Below are positions 9,046 through 17,119 of a stretch of 64,000 nt of DNA, one piece after another (positions within the stretch are counted from its first letter, which is position 1; the number at the start of each line of letters is the position of its first letter). This DNA is from JBBQLG01 sp964251665 (lineage in GTDB: Bacteria; Bacteroidota; Bacteroidia; Cytophagales; Spirosomataceae), in the NCBI GenBank assembly GCA_964251665.1, contig CAXUKO010000016.1, positions 62,001-126,000 on the forward strand, in the 5' to 3' direction. The notes under the pieces are model-generated. The model was not told the DNA's origin. It saw nothing but the letters and a program-made list of their open reading frames with translations, and did not search any database. Both the position numbers and the translations under genes were made by a program.

Positions 9046-10182
9046 TTATAGTTGCTGGGCAAGAAAGTTATTTAAGTCTGAAGGACTAATATTTTTCCGA
9101 ATGATTCTTCCTTTCTCATCCAACAAGAAGTTAGAGGGAAAATAGTTAATCGATAATTGACCAACCGTGAGTTTACCTGATAAATCTAAATACTGAGGCC
9201 AAACCAGGCCCTTCTCGTGAATCGTTTGTTGCCAAATCTTCCTGTCAACTGGCTTATCAATAGATATTCCAACAATGCCGAAACCTTTATCTTGATAAGT
9301 GCTAAACAACTCTTTTAACTTAGGGAATTCTTGTAAGCAGGGACCACAATAACTGAACCAGAAATCAATTAAGGTATATTTTGAGCCGCGCGCGACCGTG
9401 ACGGATATAAGCTGGTTACTTGTGTTGAGTATGGTCAGGGAAGGGAAAATTTGTCCTAATGTAGTTATCCTCGATGAGCCTAGCCGTTGAGCCAGTGTCT
9501 TTCCAGTGGGCGTATTTCTTAGCGAAGCAGAGAAAGCATTGTAGAGGGAATCAAAAACAGGTTGATGCCCATTTTTCATCTCCTTCACTAAATGCCATAA
9601 GGCCACATATGAGTCCGGGTGCTGTTGGATATAGGCAAGACATTCTAGTTGCTGTTGATGAATCAGACGAGCTCGGTTTTGGCTAAAAGTCGTTTGCAAA
9701 CTATCCAATCCGTTCGAACTAGTAATTGCTGATTTCTGATTTAGATACTGCTGGAAAGCTTTTGCTCGCTGTTTATCGATTGGCTGAATGCAATCCGTAA
9801 TAAACCGGTGATATTCATTCATCGTTGAGGTAGCGAGTTGGGGCGTCTCTCGAAGCGAATCCGCATTACAAGTAATGGTTTGGTTACCTGGTTCAAGTAG
9901 AAAGTCACTGGAGACGTAATCGGACGAGATTTGGAGAAAGTAACTACCGGGATAAGCCATTTTTCCTACTAATGAAAAGCGGCCATGTGAAATTCTGGTC
10001 TGGTAGTTATTATTCAGGTTGGGATCGTATTGCTGGCCACTTATGGGCAATAGGGTGACCGTTCCGGTGTCGCGGTTGACGATTCCTTGTAGCTGATAGG
10101 TCAATTTTTTAGATTGGCCCAGTGCGCCATGGTGATAGAAAAAGCAGGTGATTACGAACAAGGTGCAGAAGCCTATTCTCAT
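9046..10182 (-). CDS. DUF4369 / thioredoxin-like (TlpA-type) disulfide protein
   Basis: The 378-residue product has a signal peptide (residues 1-22), an N-terminal beta domain of DUF4369 type (about 25-110: TYQLQGIVNRDTGTVTLLPI, SYFLQISSDYV), a helical linker (about 120-235), and a thioredoxin-fold domain (about 245-375) with the redox pair Cys279-Gly-Pro-Cys282 in DFWFSYCGPCLQEFPKL and the cis-proline segment INYFPSNFLLD. It is probably a periplasmic thiol-disulfide oxidoreductase. It has its own promoter region of about 75 bp before the insertion-sequence remnant at 10259. Family assignment is firm; the substrate is not known. Confidence 0.88.
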   Translation of the reverse strand: MRIGFCTLFVITCFFYHHGALGQSKKLTYQLQGIVNRDTGTVTLLPISGQQYDPNLNNNYQTRISHGRFSLVGKMAYPGSYFLQISSDYVSSDFLLEPGNQTITCNADSLRETPQLATSTMNEYHRFITDCIQPIDKQRAKAFQQYLNQKSAITSSNGLDSLQTTFSQNRARLIHQQQLECLAYIQQHPDSYVALWHLVKEMKNGHQPVFDSLYNAFSASLRNTPTGKTLAQRLGSSRITTLGQIFPSLTILNTSNQLISVTVARGSKYTLIDFWFSYCGPCLQEFPKLKELFSTYQDKGFGIVGISIDKPVDRKIWQQTIHEKGLVWPQYLDLSGKLTVGQLSINYFPSNFLLDEKGRIIRKNISPSDLNNFLAQQL

Positions 10183-10258
10183 TTTTCAGAAATTTTATTA
10201 GATAGACCCCAACTTACCTTATAGGGTTGTGATCGTAAATTTTTGTTGTATAAGTGGC

Positions 10259-10421
10259 GTGGCTGTTGCAAAACTAACTCATTGAGGAATAGATTAGTTG
10301 TGAGCTTATGCTAGGCTATCACACGCTCCCAACTTCGCTGGTGAAACTGGTGCCAGATCACCACTTTTACCAGCAACTACTTCAAGCAATCGACTTTAAT
10401 TTTGTCGGGGCCGTGTACTGA
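10259..10421 (+). mobile_element. remnant of an IS1182-like element (terminal repeat plus transposase N-terminus)
   Basis: GTGGCTGTTGCAAAA at 10259-10273 matches the MITE ends at 7329 and the solo end at 23813. It is followed by an ATG at 10308 that opens 37 codons, including SLVKLVPDHHFYQQLLQAI, which resembles the N-terminus of IS1182-type transposases (pattern LVPxDHFYxxL...ID), then a TGA at 10419. The rest of the transposase is missing. The link of this end sequence to an IS1182-like family is an inference from this fragment. Confidence 0.6.
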
Positions 10422-10490
10422 ATTCGTTGTTTCATCCCAGACTTTTTTACGCTCTCCGCATGTATCCAACTTACATTTGATTGATAAATC

Positions 10491-10964
10491 TCAAAGACGG
10501 GCAGCACCGACTCCCTTGTTCTTGCCCAGTTGGTTATCAAGGCTGAATGGATAACGTGTAGCAGCGGCCAGTAAAAATGCGGCTGCACTGGCCGTATAGA
10601 CAGAATAATCGAGTGCCACTTTGGGACTCGTCGCCGAAATAGTCATCGACAGGGCAAACGACAGCAGAAGTAAACCCGAACCAAAAGCGGCATACCGGGT
10701 CTGATACCCAATGAACAACAGCACACCAAGGACAATTTCTCCACCCGTAGCTACTACCGCCAAGCTCTGAGTCAGCCCCGGATCGGCAATGAGCCAACCG
10801 GTCAATCGGCCCGTATAGGCAACGAAGGCAGCCCAGTTACCCCAGGCTACGCCCGGTTCGCCCGCTGGACCCCAGCCACCAAACCGGTCAGCGACGGCAG
10901 ACAGGAAACCAGCAGCAATTGCTATCCGAACAAATACCGTGGTCTCAATGATTTGCTTTTTCAT
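10491..10964 (-). CDS. DoxX family membrane protein
   Basis: This 157-residue protein has four predicted membrane helices (about 8-28, 62-85, 90-112, 116-137) and the DoxX-like segments FVRIAIAAGFLSAVADRFG and ATGGEIVLGVLLFIGYQTRY. Members of this family are small inner-membrane proteins, sometimes linked to thiosulfate oxidation or redox stress, but most have no proven role. Its ATG overlaps the natural end of the upstream acetyltransferase frame by about 20 nt, so the two were probably translationally coupled before the acetyltransferase was truncated. Confidence 0.82.
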   Translation of the reverse strand: MKKQIIETTVFVRIAIAAGFLSAVADRFGGWGPAGEPGVAWGNWAAFVAYTGRLTGWLIADPGLTQSLAVVATGGEIVLGVLLFIGYQTRYAAFGSGLLLLSFALSMTISATSPKVALDYSVYTASAAAFLLAAATRYPFSLDNQLGKNKGVGAARL

Positions 10965-11385
10965 CCTGAAGATGTAGGGTAAAATGATGCGCTGACAGGA
11001 CGAATCCTGACTTTAAATATAATCAATGTGCATCGGTACGACCATAGCCGCTGTCGAGGTCAATTGTCTGGCAACCCTCGCTTAAGGCGTACTGCCGAAT
11101 CCAGTCCAACAGGGCACTGGCGTAGCCCTTGCCCCGGTCGGCGGGTAAACTGACCAAGTCGTCGATATTCAGATTTTTGCCCCGGTGGAGATAATAGCTG
11201 ACCCGAATTACCGCTACCGACCGGACCTGACCTTCGTCAGTCAACCGCAGCAGGCGGGCGCCTGCCGCTAAAACCTGGCTCATGCGGGGCAGGTAATCTT
11301 GTGCGGAGAGATGCGGTCGTAAAGCCACGATAGCGGTTTGGCATTGGCTAATCTCCTCCGGCGTTTGGACAAATTCAATAGTCAT
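10945..11385 (-). pseudogene. GNAT acetyltransferase truncated by an Arg-to-stop change
   Basis: From ATG at 11385 (MTIEFVQTPEE) the frame shows a GNAT fold: IDDLVSLPADRGKGYASALL (acetyl-CoA loop, R/Q-x-x-G-x-G/A type) and ending TIDLDSGYGRTDAH. It stops at TGA 11025-11023, exactly where homologues continue DAHR-LYL. The frame after the stop still reads LYLKSGFVLSAHHFTLHL to a TGA at 10945-10947, the normal C-terminal strand of this family. A single CGA-to-TGA change explains it. The 121-residue stub lacks the last beta strand and may be unstable. The earlier in-frame start at 11406 is less likely because it lies inside a hairpin. Confidence 0.8.
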
Positions 11386-11398
11386 ACATGGCGACAGC

Positions 11399-11452
11399 AA
11401 GGTCACAGCAGCGTAAATGGCGGGTGTCGGCCATTTACGCTGCTGTGACCTT
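11399..11452. terminator. hairpin with 23-bp perfect stem, probable terminator
   Basis: AAGGTCACAGCAGCGTAAAT begins the left arm (11399-11421), which is perfectly inverted at 11430-11452 with an 8-nt loop. It lies between the end of the minus-strand gene at 11525 and the start of the acetyltransferase at 11385, so it most likely terminates the former. No long T-run follows on either strand. Confidence 0.65.
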
Positions 11453-11524
11453 AAAAGTAATGGATCGGCGCGCTACTCTCCTTAAAAATTTACGTAAGTT
11501 GAGCCCATGGCCTATACCCAATGC

Positions 11525-12031
11525 TCAGAAACCCTTGCTTTTGTTGGCACTGCTTACGGGTTCGATCACGTCCCAGTGTTCGGTGTCTTTGCCCGCATCA
11601 TCCAGCCGGGTCAGATCGAAGATGATCGCATCGGTTGGCAATTGCGTACCAAAGGTGTTCTGGGCACCACTCAGGCTTATCATACAATCCCCCACGGCCA
11701 GGCGCTGGTAGCTGGTGCGGACAATTTTGAGGCCCGATGGTTTTAGAAACAAAATCAACTGAATAAGCCCCTGAGCACCATCGGTAATAGTGGGATTATG
11801 CTGGATGTAAACCAGTGCCCGGCTCTGGCGGACGGCCAGGATAATGAAGTTGTTGAAGGCCTGCTGGGCTGTTGACGGCGTTGTTAGGATGGCAGGCTGC
11901 GGGTCGCTGTTTTTTGAACACGAAGAAAGAGTTCTTACGCAGTAAAAAGTCATTAGGGCTGTACTGCTCAAGCCTAATCCTCGCAAAAATGCTCCCCGAT
12001 TGATGATCTCAGACGCTTGTTGGTTTTCCAT
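11525..12031 (-). CDS. hypothetical exported protein
   Basis: The 168-residue product starts MENQQASEIINRGAFLRGLG and continues LSSTALMTFYCVRTLSSCSK. This resembles the export signal of Bacteroidota proteins that carry an arginine before a hydrophobic stretch and a lipobox-like Cys near residue 38. The mature part has PSTAQQAFNNFIILAVRQSR, LVYIQHNPTITDGAQGLIQ and LSGAQNTFGTQLPTDAII. I do not recognise a domain. It is transcribed toward the acetyltransferase, separated from it by a strong hairpin. The family appears to be a Cytophagales hypothetical; function unknown. Confidence 0.55.
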   Translation of the reverse strand: MENQQASEIINRGAFLRGLGLSSTALMTFYCVRTLSSCSKNSDPQPAILTTPSTAQQAFNNFIILAVRQSRALVYIQHNPTITDGAQGLIQLILFLKPSGLKIVRTSYQRLAVGDCMISLSGAQNTFGTQLPTDAIIFDLTRLDDAGKDTEHWDVIEPVSSANKSKGF

Positions 12032-12087
12032 TTGGTTTGTTAATTCAGTTTATTGTGGAGAGAAAATGAGCATAATGTTTAAAGCAC

Positions 12088-13665
12088 TTATAGATGATAC
12101 CGAAGCGACAGGAAGGCCCCGGTGCTCAATAAATGCACGTTGAAATAGCCAATTTGCTGGACCGGTACTCTTAAAAAAGGCTCGACTTGTAAAGAGAATT
12201 GCTGGCTGATGGGCCGCTCGTAAACCACCGACAGGTTGATAGCACTCAAGCCAAAACTGCCCCCTTTTTTTTCTTCCACTTTATTATCCCAACTGGTGCG
12301 CCTGATGGCCGGATCGTCCGGATTCGCGTAGTTATAAGTGTAGGCCTCATGGTCGATGAAGTAACTGGTTACCCCCGCTTACGAACCAGCGAACTAGCCT
12401 CCGGCCAAGCAGTGCTGGCTGGAGCAGGACATCGTAGCGAAGATTCAACGGAATATTGATCATGATACACCGCCCCGTAATACTTTCCGGCCTGAGAGCC
12501 GCAGCCGGTGCATTCGCCGGCCAGACGTACTTCGAAACTAGGGTGGTGTACCGCTTTGTGCTCCACACTAGCACCGGTTTGCATACTAAACCGCTCCGAA
12601 AGCTGGTACTGCTCCAGTGCCCCGACATTGCTGCCAGGCCGATCAAAATTATGGAATCCGATAGCACTTAAATCCGGCGATACCACGACCTGAACATTTA
12701 GTTTCGACAGCTACGGCCGAACGGCGGATGGCCTTGTTTCTTCTACGTCTGATGGCCCAATGTCTGAGGGCAATACCGGAGCAACCGGCCACTTCACTGG
12801 TTTAGCTGTCAGGTACGTTGCCATGCCCAGCAAGGTTGGCCGAACGCTGTCCTTTGCCTTTTCAATTGCCCATACCTGAATTCCCGAACGGGTTGCTGAA
12901 TCATTGTCATCCGGAGAAGCCGATGCATCCAGGGTTACATTTCGGTTCGGGCGTTGACTTAACATTTGATTCGGTACCGCAACGGACGGCTGTACTCCGT
13001 CAGCCTTGGCCGCCTGCCGGGTGGGATTGGGTGGCAAAACGACGGATTGAATGGCCAGCCGGCCAACGGCAGCGATAACAGTTTCCTTTTAGATAACCTT
13101 ACCTGAGTGCGATTCCCAGTGGGCAATGGCGTGTCGCGTTCGGTTGGTATTGTACTAACCTGCCTGGTATCGCCTGCCAGTCGATTCGTTGGTTTACTGG
13201 TAGATGTTGGTTTAGTAGCCGCCAATTCATTAGAGGCCGTTAGTCTACTATCCCGTTTTAGCCTTATGGCTACACGATCCGCTTTTGTACCCGTACCGGG
13301 CATCCGTGCGTCACGATGAGGCAGCGTCGTTATTAATGGATACTCCGTATTAGGGGGTGATTTCACATCGCTGTCTGCGGATGCCAAATTGGAGTTTTCA
13401 GTACGGGTGGGCTTGTGAACGATCTGGTTATTATCTGCCGGATAGGTGCCTGTGTACCGGATGATTCCGCCCGTTGATACTCCGAGCAACAGTGCTACCG
13501 GGAGTATCCACCGAAAGAGTCGGCCGTCCAGTGAGTTAGGTCGTGCCTGTCGAGACGTGCCTTTAGGTGTTGCCAGTCTTGGGGATCGGTAGCCGGATCA
13601 GATTCTTCGGCTGATTTCCGGAAGAGATCATCTAAATCGTCATCGGGCCACTCGTGCACACTCAT
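12088..13665 (-). pseudogene. sigma-factor-linked outer-membrane barrel protein, degenerate
   Basis: Read in pieces, one long ancestral protein is visible: a cytosolic start MSVHEWPDDDLDDLFRKSAE (ATG 13665), a membrane helix RWILPVALLLGVSTGG (around 13470-13520, after a frameshift), a Pro/Thr/Arg-rich linker, then a barrel part with VVVSPDLSAIGFHNFDRPGS and GALEQYQLSERFSMQTGASV, and finally VVYERPISQQFSLQVEPFLR to LLSTGAFLSLRYHL at 12088. Joining them needs frameshifts near 13540, 13010, 12470 and 12300 and one in-frame TAG at 12711-12713 (Gln or Trp in relatives). About 525 residues would be restored, a usual size for this family, which pairs with the ECF sigma factor directly upstream. Confidence 0.75.
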
Positions 13666-14211
13666 CGGTCGTTTTTTTTGAAGCAGGTCCTTCAGCTTTT
13701 CACGGGCACGAGCCAGATTGAATTTCGAGGTACCGACGGAGATGCCCAGTTGAGCCGCAATTTCTTCGTGACTAAAGCCATCAATAACGTTCAGGTTAAA
13801 GACCAGGCGGTAAGCCGGCGTCAACTGGCTGATCAGTTTAATTGAGTCATTATACGCCAACTGACTGTGCGCGTCGGCCGCACCGGAAGGGACATGATTG
13901 GCAATCTGGTCGACATCCTCCTGGTAATAGTGCTGGACCGCTTTGTGGTAATGATTCAGGGCGGTATTGCTTAGAATCTGCCGAAGCCACCCCTTGAACG
14001 GCCTTTCGGGGTCATACTGGTCCAGTTGTAGCTTAAAAAATCCGTCATTAAGTACCTTTACGGCCTCCTCCCGGGTGTGGGTGTACCACAGACAGATACT
14101 CATCGAATACTGGTAGAACTGGTTGTATAGCAACTCCTGACTCCGACGCTGGTTGCGCAGATAACCATTCAACAGAACAGCCAGCGATGGTTGTACTGGG
14201 ACTATAGACAC
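13495..14211 (-). CDS. ECF-type RNA polymerase sigma factor, fused by frameshift to its neighbour's N-terminus
   Basis: Residues 1-180 form a normal ECF sigma factor: region 2 at about 25-85 (LLYNQFYQYSMSIC, GFFKLQLDQYDPERPFKGWL) and region 4 at about 125-178 (LTPAYRLVFNLNVIDGFSHE, then EIAAQLGISVGTSKFNLARA). At residue 178 the gene has an A8 tract. With seven A's the frame would end QKND-R-stop with TGA overlapping the ATG of the next gene (ATGA). With eight A's the sigma frame reads straight into MSVHEWPDDDLDD of the outer-membrane partner and stops at 13495. So either this is a one-base insertion, a sequencing error, or a slippery tract producing two products. Regulon unknown. Confidence 0.85.
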   Translation of the reverse strand: MSIVPVQPSLAVLLNGYLRNQRRSQELLYNQFYQYSMSICLWYTHTREEAVKVLNDGFFKLQLDQYDPERPFKGWLRQILSNTALNHYHKAVQHYYQEDVDQIANHVPSGAADAHSQLAYNDSIKLISQLTPAYRLVFNLNVIDGFSHEEIAAQLGISVGTSKFNLARAREKLKDLLQKKRPMSVHEWPDDDLDDLFRKSAEESDPATDPQDWQHLKARLDRHDLTHWTADSFGGYSR

Positions 14212-14417
14212 AGAGCAACGGGTTAAGTGAAGTGGTGGCTTTGGCTTATTAAACAGCCAATCGCTTATAAGGGAGATGGATAGACCATGTAAACTCGTTT
14301 TGCGTACGAATCGAGACCGATTTACACGGAAGAAAAACGGTGGACTTTACAACCATTCCAACGAGCTTATGCGGTGGAACAAAAAATGGGGACCATTATA
14401 CTTTTCACTGGATCACA
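14212..14417. other. intergenic stretch upstream of the sigma factor
   Basis: About 200 bp between divergent ends: the sigma gene starts at 14211 and the acetyltransferase ends at 14418, both on the minus strand. Short open frames exist on the plus strand, but none resembles a known protein. The sigma promoter should lie here; I could not place it. Confidence 0.4.
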
Positions 14418-14990
14418 CTATGGGTTCAGGTCAGGGTCTCCATTGGGTTGCGCAACGACTGGATCGTATAACAAGCCCGTGCATAAACAGTACTTTCCAC
14501 CAGTTCGAGCCAAAATATCGCAGTTCGAACAAGAGGCACACTGGCCCCAGAAACCGGCCTCTTGAGGCAGTTCCGAGAAGGCTACCGGCCTAAATCCTAA
14601 CTGGGTGTTCAAATTCATAACAGCCTGACTGGTTGTTATACTAAAGAGTTTGGCATTGGGGAATAACCGGCGGCTCATATCAAACAAAGCACCCTTGATA
14701 CACCGGGCCAAGCCCTGTCGTCGATAAGCAGGATCTACGATCAGGCCGGACTGGGAAACGAATTTCCCGCCTTCCCAACTTGTTAGATAAGCAAAGCCAG
14801 CCCATTGCCCATTTGGTTGAATAGCGATAATAGCTTTTCCTTCCAGAATTTTCTGGCGAATTTCCTCCGGCGTTCGCCCACCAATACCGGTTCCTCTAGT
14901 CAGCGCACTCTGGGCCATCTGGCGACAAATGGAGTCTACCTGATTTAAATGCTCACAGGAGGCTGTGGTAATCTTACATTCAGTTTCCAT
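14418..14990 (-). CDS. GNAT N-acetyltransferase with Cys-rich C-terminal tail (arginine-pathway type)
   Basis: The 190-residue protein has a GNAT core (SGLIVDPAYRRQGLARCIKG, about 81-100, is the acetyl-CoA loop; SITTSQAVMNLNTQLGFRPV, about 117-136) followed by a tail with Cys151, Cys154, Cys157, Cys168 and Cys170 and the phrase LCTGLLYDP. In Bacteroidota this type of acetyltransferase commonly heads the arginine biosynthesis operon next to argininosuccinate synthase and is thought to act in N-acetylation for arginine synthesis. Here no arginine gene is nearby, so it is either a solitary paralogue or a relocated gene. The Cys cluster could bind zinc. GNAT assignment is firm; the pathway role is inferred. 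Confidence 0.8.
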   Translation of the reverse strand: METECKITTASCEHLNQVDSICRQMAQSALTRGTGIGGRTPEEIRQKILEGKAIIAIQPNGQWAGFAYLTSWEGGKFVSQSGLIVDPAYRRQGLARCIKGALFDMSRRLFPNAKLFSITTSQAVMNLNTQLGFRPVAFSELPQEAGFWGQCASCSNCDILARTGGKYCLCTGLLYDPVVAQPNGDPDLNP

Positions 14991-15000
14991 AATTCAGCCT

Positions 15001-15018
15001 GCCACCTGTACAGGTGGC
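15001..15018. promoter_or_regulatory. perfect 18-bp palindrome, possible operator or terminator
   Basis: GCCACCTGTACAGGTGGC reads the same on both strands. It lies 10 bp upstream of the acetyltransferase start (14990, minus) and 13 bp downstream of the next minus-strand gene end (15032), so it could end transcription of one gene or control the other. Confidence 0.45.
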
Positions 15019-15031
15019 TACATCTCGGCAC

Positions 15032-15436
15032 TTAAGGCAGACAGCAATTCAGTTGGCGCTGGTATTCAGCCCGTAAGGCACGCGGTAACAGATAATGAAT
15101 AACCTCGGCCCGGGCATCTCGTTTATCAAGTAGCATGGCTAAGCGGTATATGTATATGGTACAAACCGCGTTGCTAACCCTTTTGTCGTCTTCAAGCAGC
15201 AGTTCTTCGGCTACCAGTAGACACCGTTTAACCCCTTTGAACTTATTTTGATGGGCTAAGACGGATGTTACTTCACATAACTTGTGGAGCGTTGTGTAAA
15301 TACTGGCTTCTCCGGGGAGAGCCATAAACTCTTTAATTGCTTCGGGGATTCTATTGACTAATAGAACCCGAAGGTTGATTGGATCACTAAGCGTTTCCAT
15401 ATGTAAGGTATGAACTGTTTTTACCCTATATGCCAA
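15032..15436 (-). CDS. hypothetical helical protein
   Basis: The product is 134 residues, or about 122 if translation starts at the second Met (METLSDPINLRVLLVNRIPE), which fits better. It is cytosolic and almost all helical (IYTTLHKLCEVTSVLAHQNK, VKRCLLVAEELLLEDDKRVS, then NAVCTIYIYRLAMLL), ending in RALRAEYQRQLNCCLP. I know no function for this family. It precedes the acetyltransferase on the same strand with a palindrome between them. Confidence 0.6.
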   Translation of the reverse strand: MAYRVKTVHTLHMETLSDPINLRVLLVNRIPEAIKEFMALPGEASIYTTLHKLCEVTSVLAHQNKFKGVKRCLLVAEELLLEDDKRVSNAVCTIYIYRLAMLLDKRDARAEVIHYLLPRALRAEYQRQLNCCLP

Positions 15437-15954
15437 ATTGAAGCCAACCTTATTTATAATTTTACAAACCCATAATTTACAGGCACTTGCAAACCAAACC
15501 CGTTATTCATCAAAAATAATTCATACCATTTTGAAGCGGGACTTTATCAATTTGATAAGGTTGCCTGTAACTCAACCATCCCAGACGATCTTTAAATGAC
15601 CTTTATCAATGTAGACAATACTATACAAGCCAAACGCTATTCTTATTTAATAGGGTTAGTCAATTAGCAGTAGACTGGCAATGAGTACGGTACTAACCTC
15701 CTCCAAAAACTGATTCTTACCCATCTTACAAATGTTACCATATCTTTGTAGTTGACTATTTATATATACCTTGTTATACAAGTAATACACAAATTACGTA
15801 AGAACAATAAATTGATGGGATCTCAAATGACTGTGCAATCCTTATTCATAGAGTGGTCCTTTAAAAGTACTTCACTACATGCACGTCTGGAAAAAACCGT
15901 TGCTTACTAACGGTAAATGATGTAACCGCGACGACAGATAACATTTCATATTTC
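15437..15954. other. non-coding stretch
   Basis: AT-rich stretch of about 520 bp with no convincing coding frame. A box TATCTTTG at 15741-15748 fits the TAnnTTTG promoter consensus on the plus strand but has no gene after it. A weak inverted repeat around TTATCAATTTGATAA lies near 15541-15555. Confidence 0.4.
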
Positions 15955-16740
15955 TATGTTTCACCCGCACATTCCAGCCTTTGTCTTACCATCAGTCCCA
16001 AAGCTGCCTGACACCTTTACCGTTCAGGATATGGCCGTTGTCCGGGTTGTAATGGAGCGTCCGGCCCACCCTATAAGCGATGTTGCCCAACTGGGGTTGC
16101 AGCATCGACTCATGGCCCTCCAGGGTGGGCGCGTTAATCGCTTCTTCACCCCGAATGGCCTCGCAAAAATTGAGCAGGAGCTTCCTGTCCAGCAACGCCG
16201 TCGGGCTGAACGTGTTTTTGGGTCAGAAGGTGTGTTGTCTTTCACATCCGAAGCGAATTCATTGGCTTGGTCAAAAACTTTGTAGTTGTTACTATTCGGA
16301 TAAACTTAGTGCCTTTATCTCCATAGAGAATCACCCCGCGTCCGCTGCCTTCGGTGTTATAGCCGTTGCAACTCCGGCCTTCCCTGGCACAAGCCGTGTT
16401 GTTGGGAAATTGAATGTGGTAGTTTGGGTATCGGGCATTTCCTAACCGTCTTGAAACTGGAACCGGCCACCAGCCGAAACCACATAGTTTTAATAATCGA
16501 CACCCAGTCCACACTGGGCAACATCCAGTTCATGGATACCATTGTTAAGAACTTCGCCTGTACACCAGTGCCAGAATCAGTGCCAATTGTAGTGGACGAG
16601 GTTATTCCTGAACGCCCGGCGGGGAGCCGGGCCTTATCACAGATCAAAATTCAGGTGCTGCGGTGCGGCCATTACCACACCCTTACTAATGGATTTGCGG
16701 GTATATGTTCGTCGATTGAAACCCGGTTTGTCTAGGATAC
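15955..16740 (-). pseudogene. Gfo/Idh/MocA oxidoreductase, degenerate middle and C-terminal part
   Basis: The minus strand still reads a Gfo/Idh/MocA enzyme of the NWHWFWHW type: TYTRKSISKG, then QHLNFDL, two stops, GPAPRRAFRNNLVHYNWH, a stop, FWHWCTGEVLNNGIHELDVA, a stop, VSAGGRFQFQDG, a stop, EMPDTQTT. After frameshifts it reads EGRSCNGYNTEGSGRGVILY and LLLNFCEAIRGEEAIN, then LQPQLGNIAYRVGRTLHYNP. Five in-frame stops (16639, 16636, 16579, 16492, 16444, given as first base on the minus strand) lie in a 200-bp block that has no indel. The NAD-binding N-terminus is absent. Such enzymes oxidise sugars or cyclitols with NAD. Confidence 0.78.
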
Positions 16741-16939
16741 ATTTTTAAGTTTTTCTGGTATTGTTCGTCACCCCGACCGGAGCCATGACGACATATAAAC
16801 CGTTCAGGTACTTACGCAAAACATACTTGATGTATACGATGATCAGACCCGGCCAGTTGATCCATTCGTCTGGTTTCTGGTAAGCCGATAACCGGATGAG
16901 TAGTCCTGCCGGTGCCATTTCTTTAGTCATTTTATTCCG
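16741..16939. other. unassigned stretch between gene fragments
   Basis: About 200 bp between the oxidoreductase remnant and a sigma-factor fragment. A minus-strand open frame covers it but I recognise no family in it. Confidence 0.3.
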
Positions 16940-17119
16940 ATGGATAAGCCAGATTCCCGGATTTTTCCCGTCAAGACAACGCCTGGAGTTCATGTGCCAG
17001 GTGCGGATTCGGCAGAGCAGCGGCTTTGGCTGCAGTTTCTGACGGGCGATGCATTGGCATTTCAAACGCTGATGATCGACTATTTCCGGGTGCTTTTTCG
17101 GTAAGGAAGCAAGTTTTCG
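16940..17119 (+). pseudogene. ECF sigma factor N-terminal fragment
   Basis: From ATG at 16940 the frame reads a charged leader and then AEQRLWLQFLTGDALAFQTL, MIDYFRVLFR, a TAA at 17102-17104, and GSKFS. This looks like sigma region 2 (typical pattern ELWxxFxxGDxxAFxxLMxxYxxxLFxYGSKF), with the stop replacing the Tyr before GSKF. The fragment then runs without a gap into the C-terminus of an oxidoreductase, so a deletion joined two unrelated genes. Confidence 0.6.

Noticed and set aside
12199..13319. Plus-strand open frames over the broken outer-membrane protein gene
   Set aside because: They are shadows; the minus strand carries the recognisable barrel-protein pieces.
16321..16360. GC-rich string CGCGTCCGCTGCC in the oxidoreductase remnant as a micro-insertion
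   Set aside because: It encodes the family motif GSGRGVILY in frame on the minus strand.
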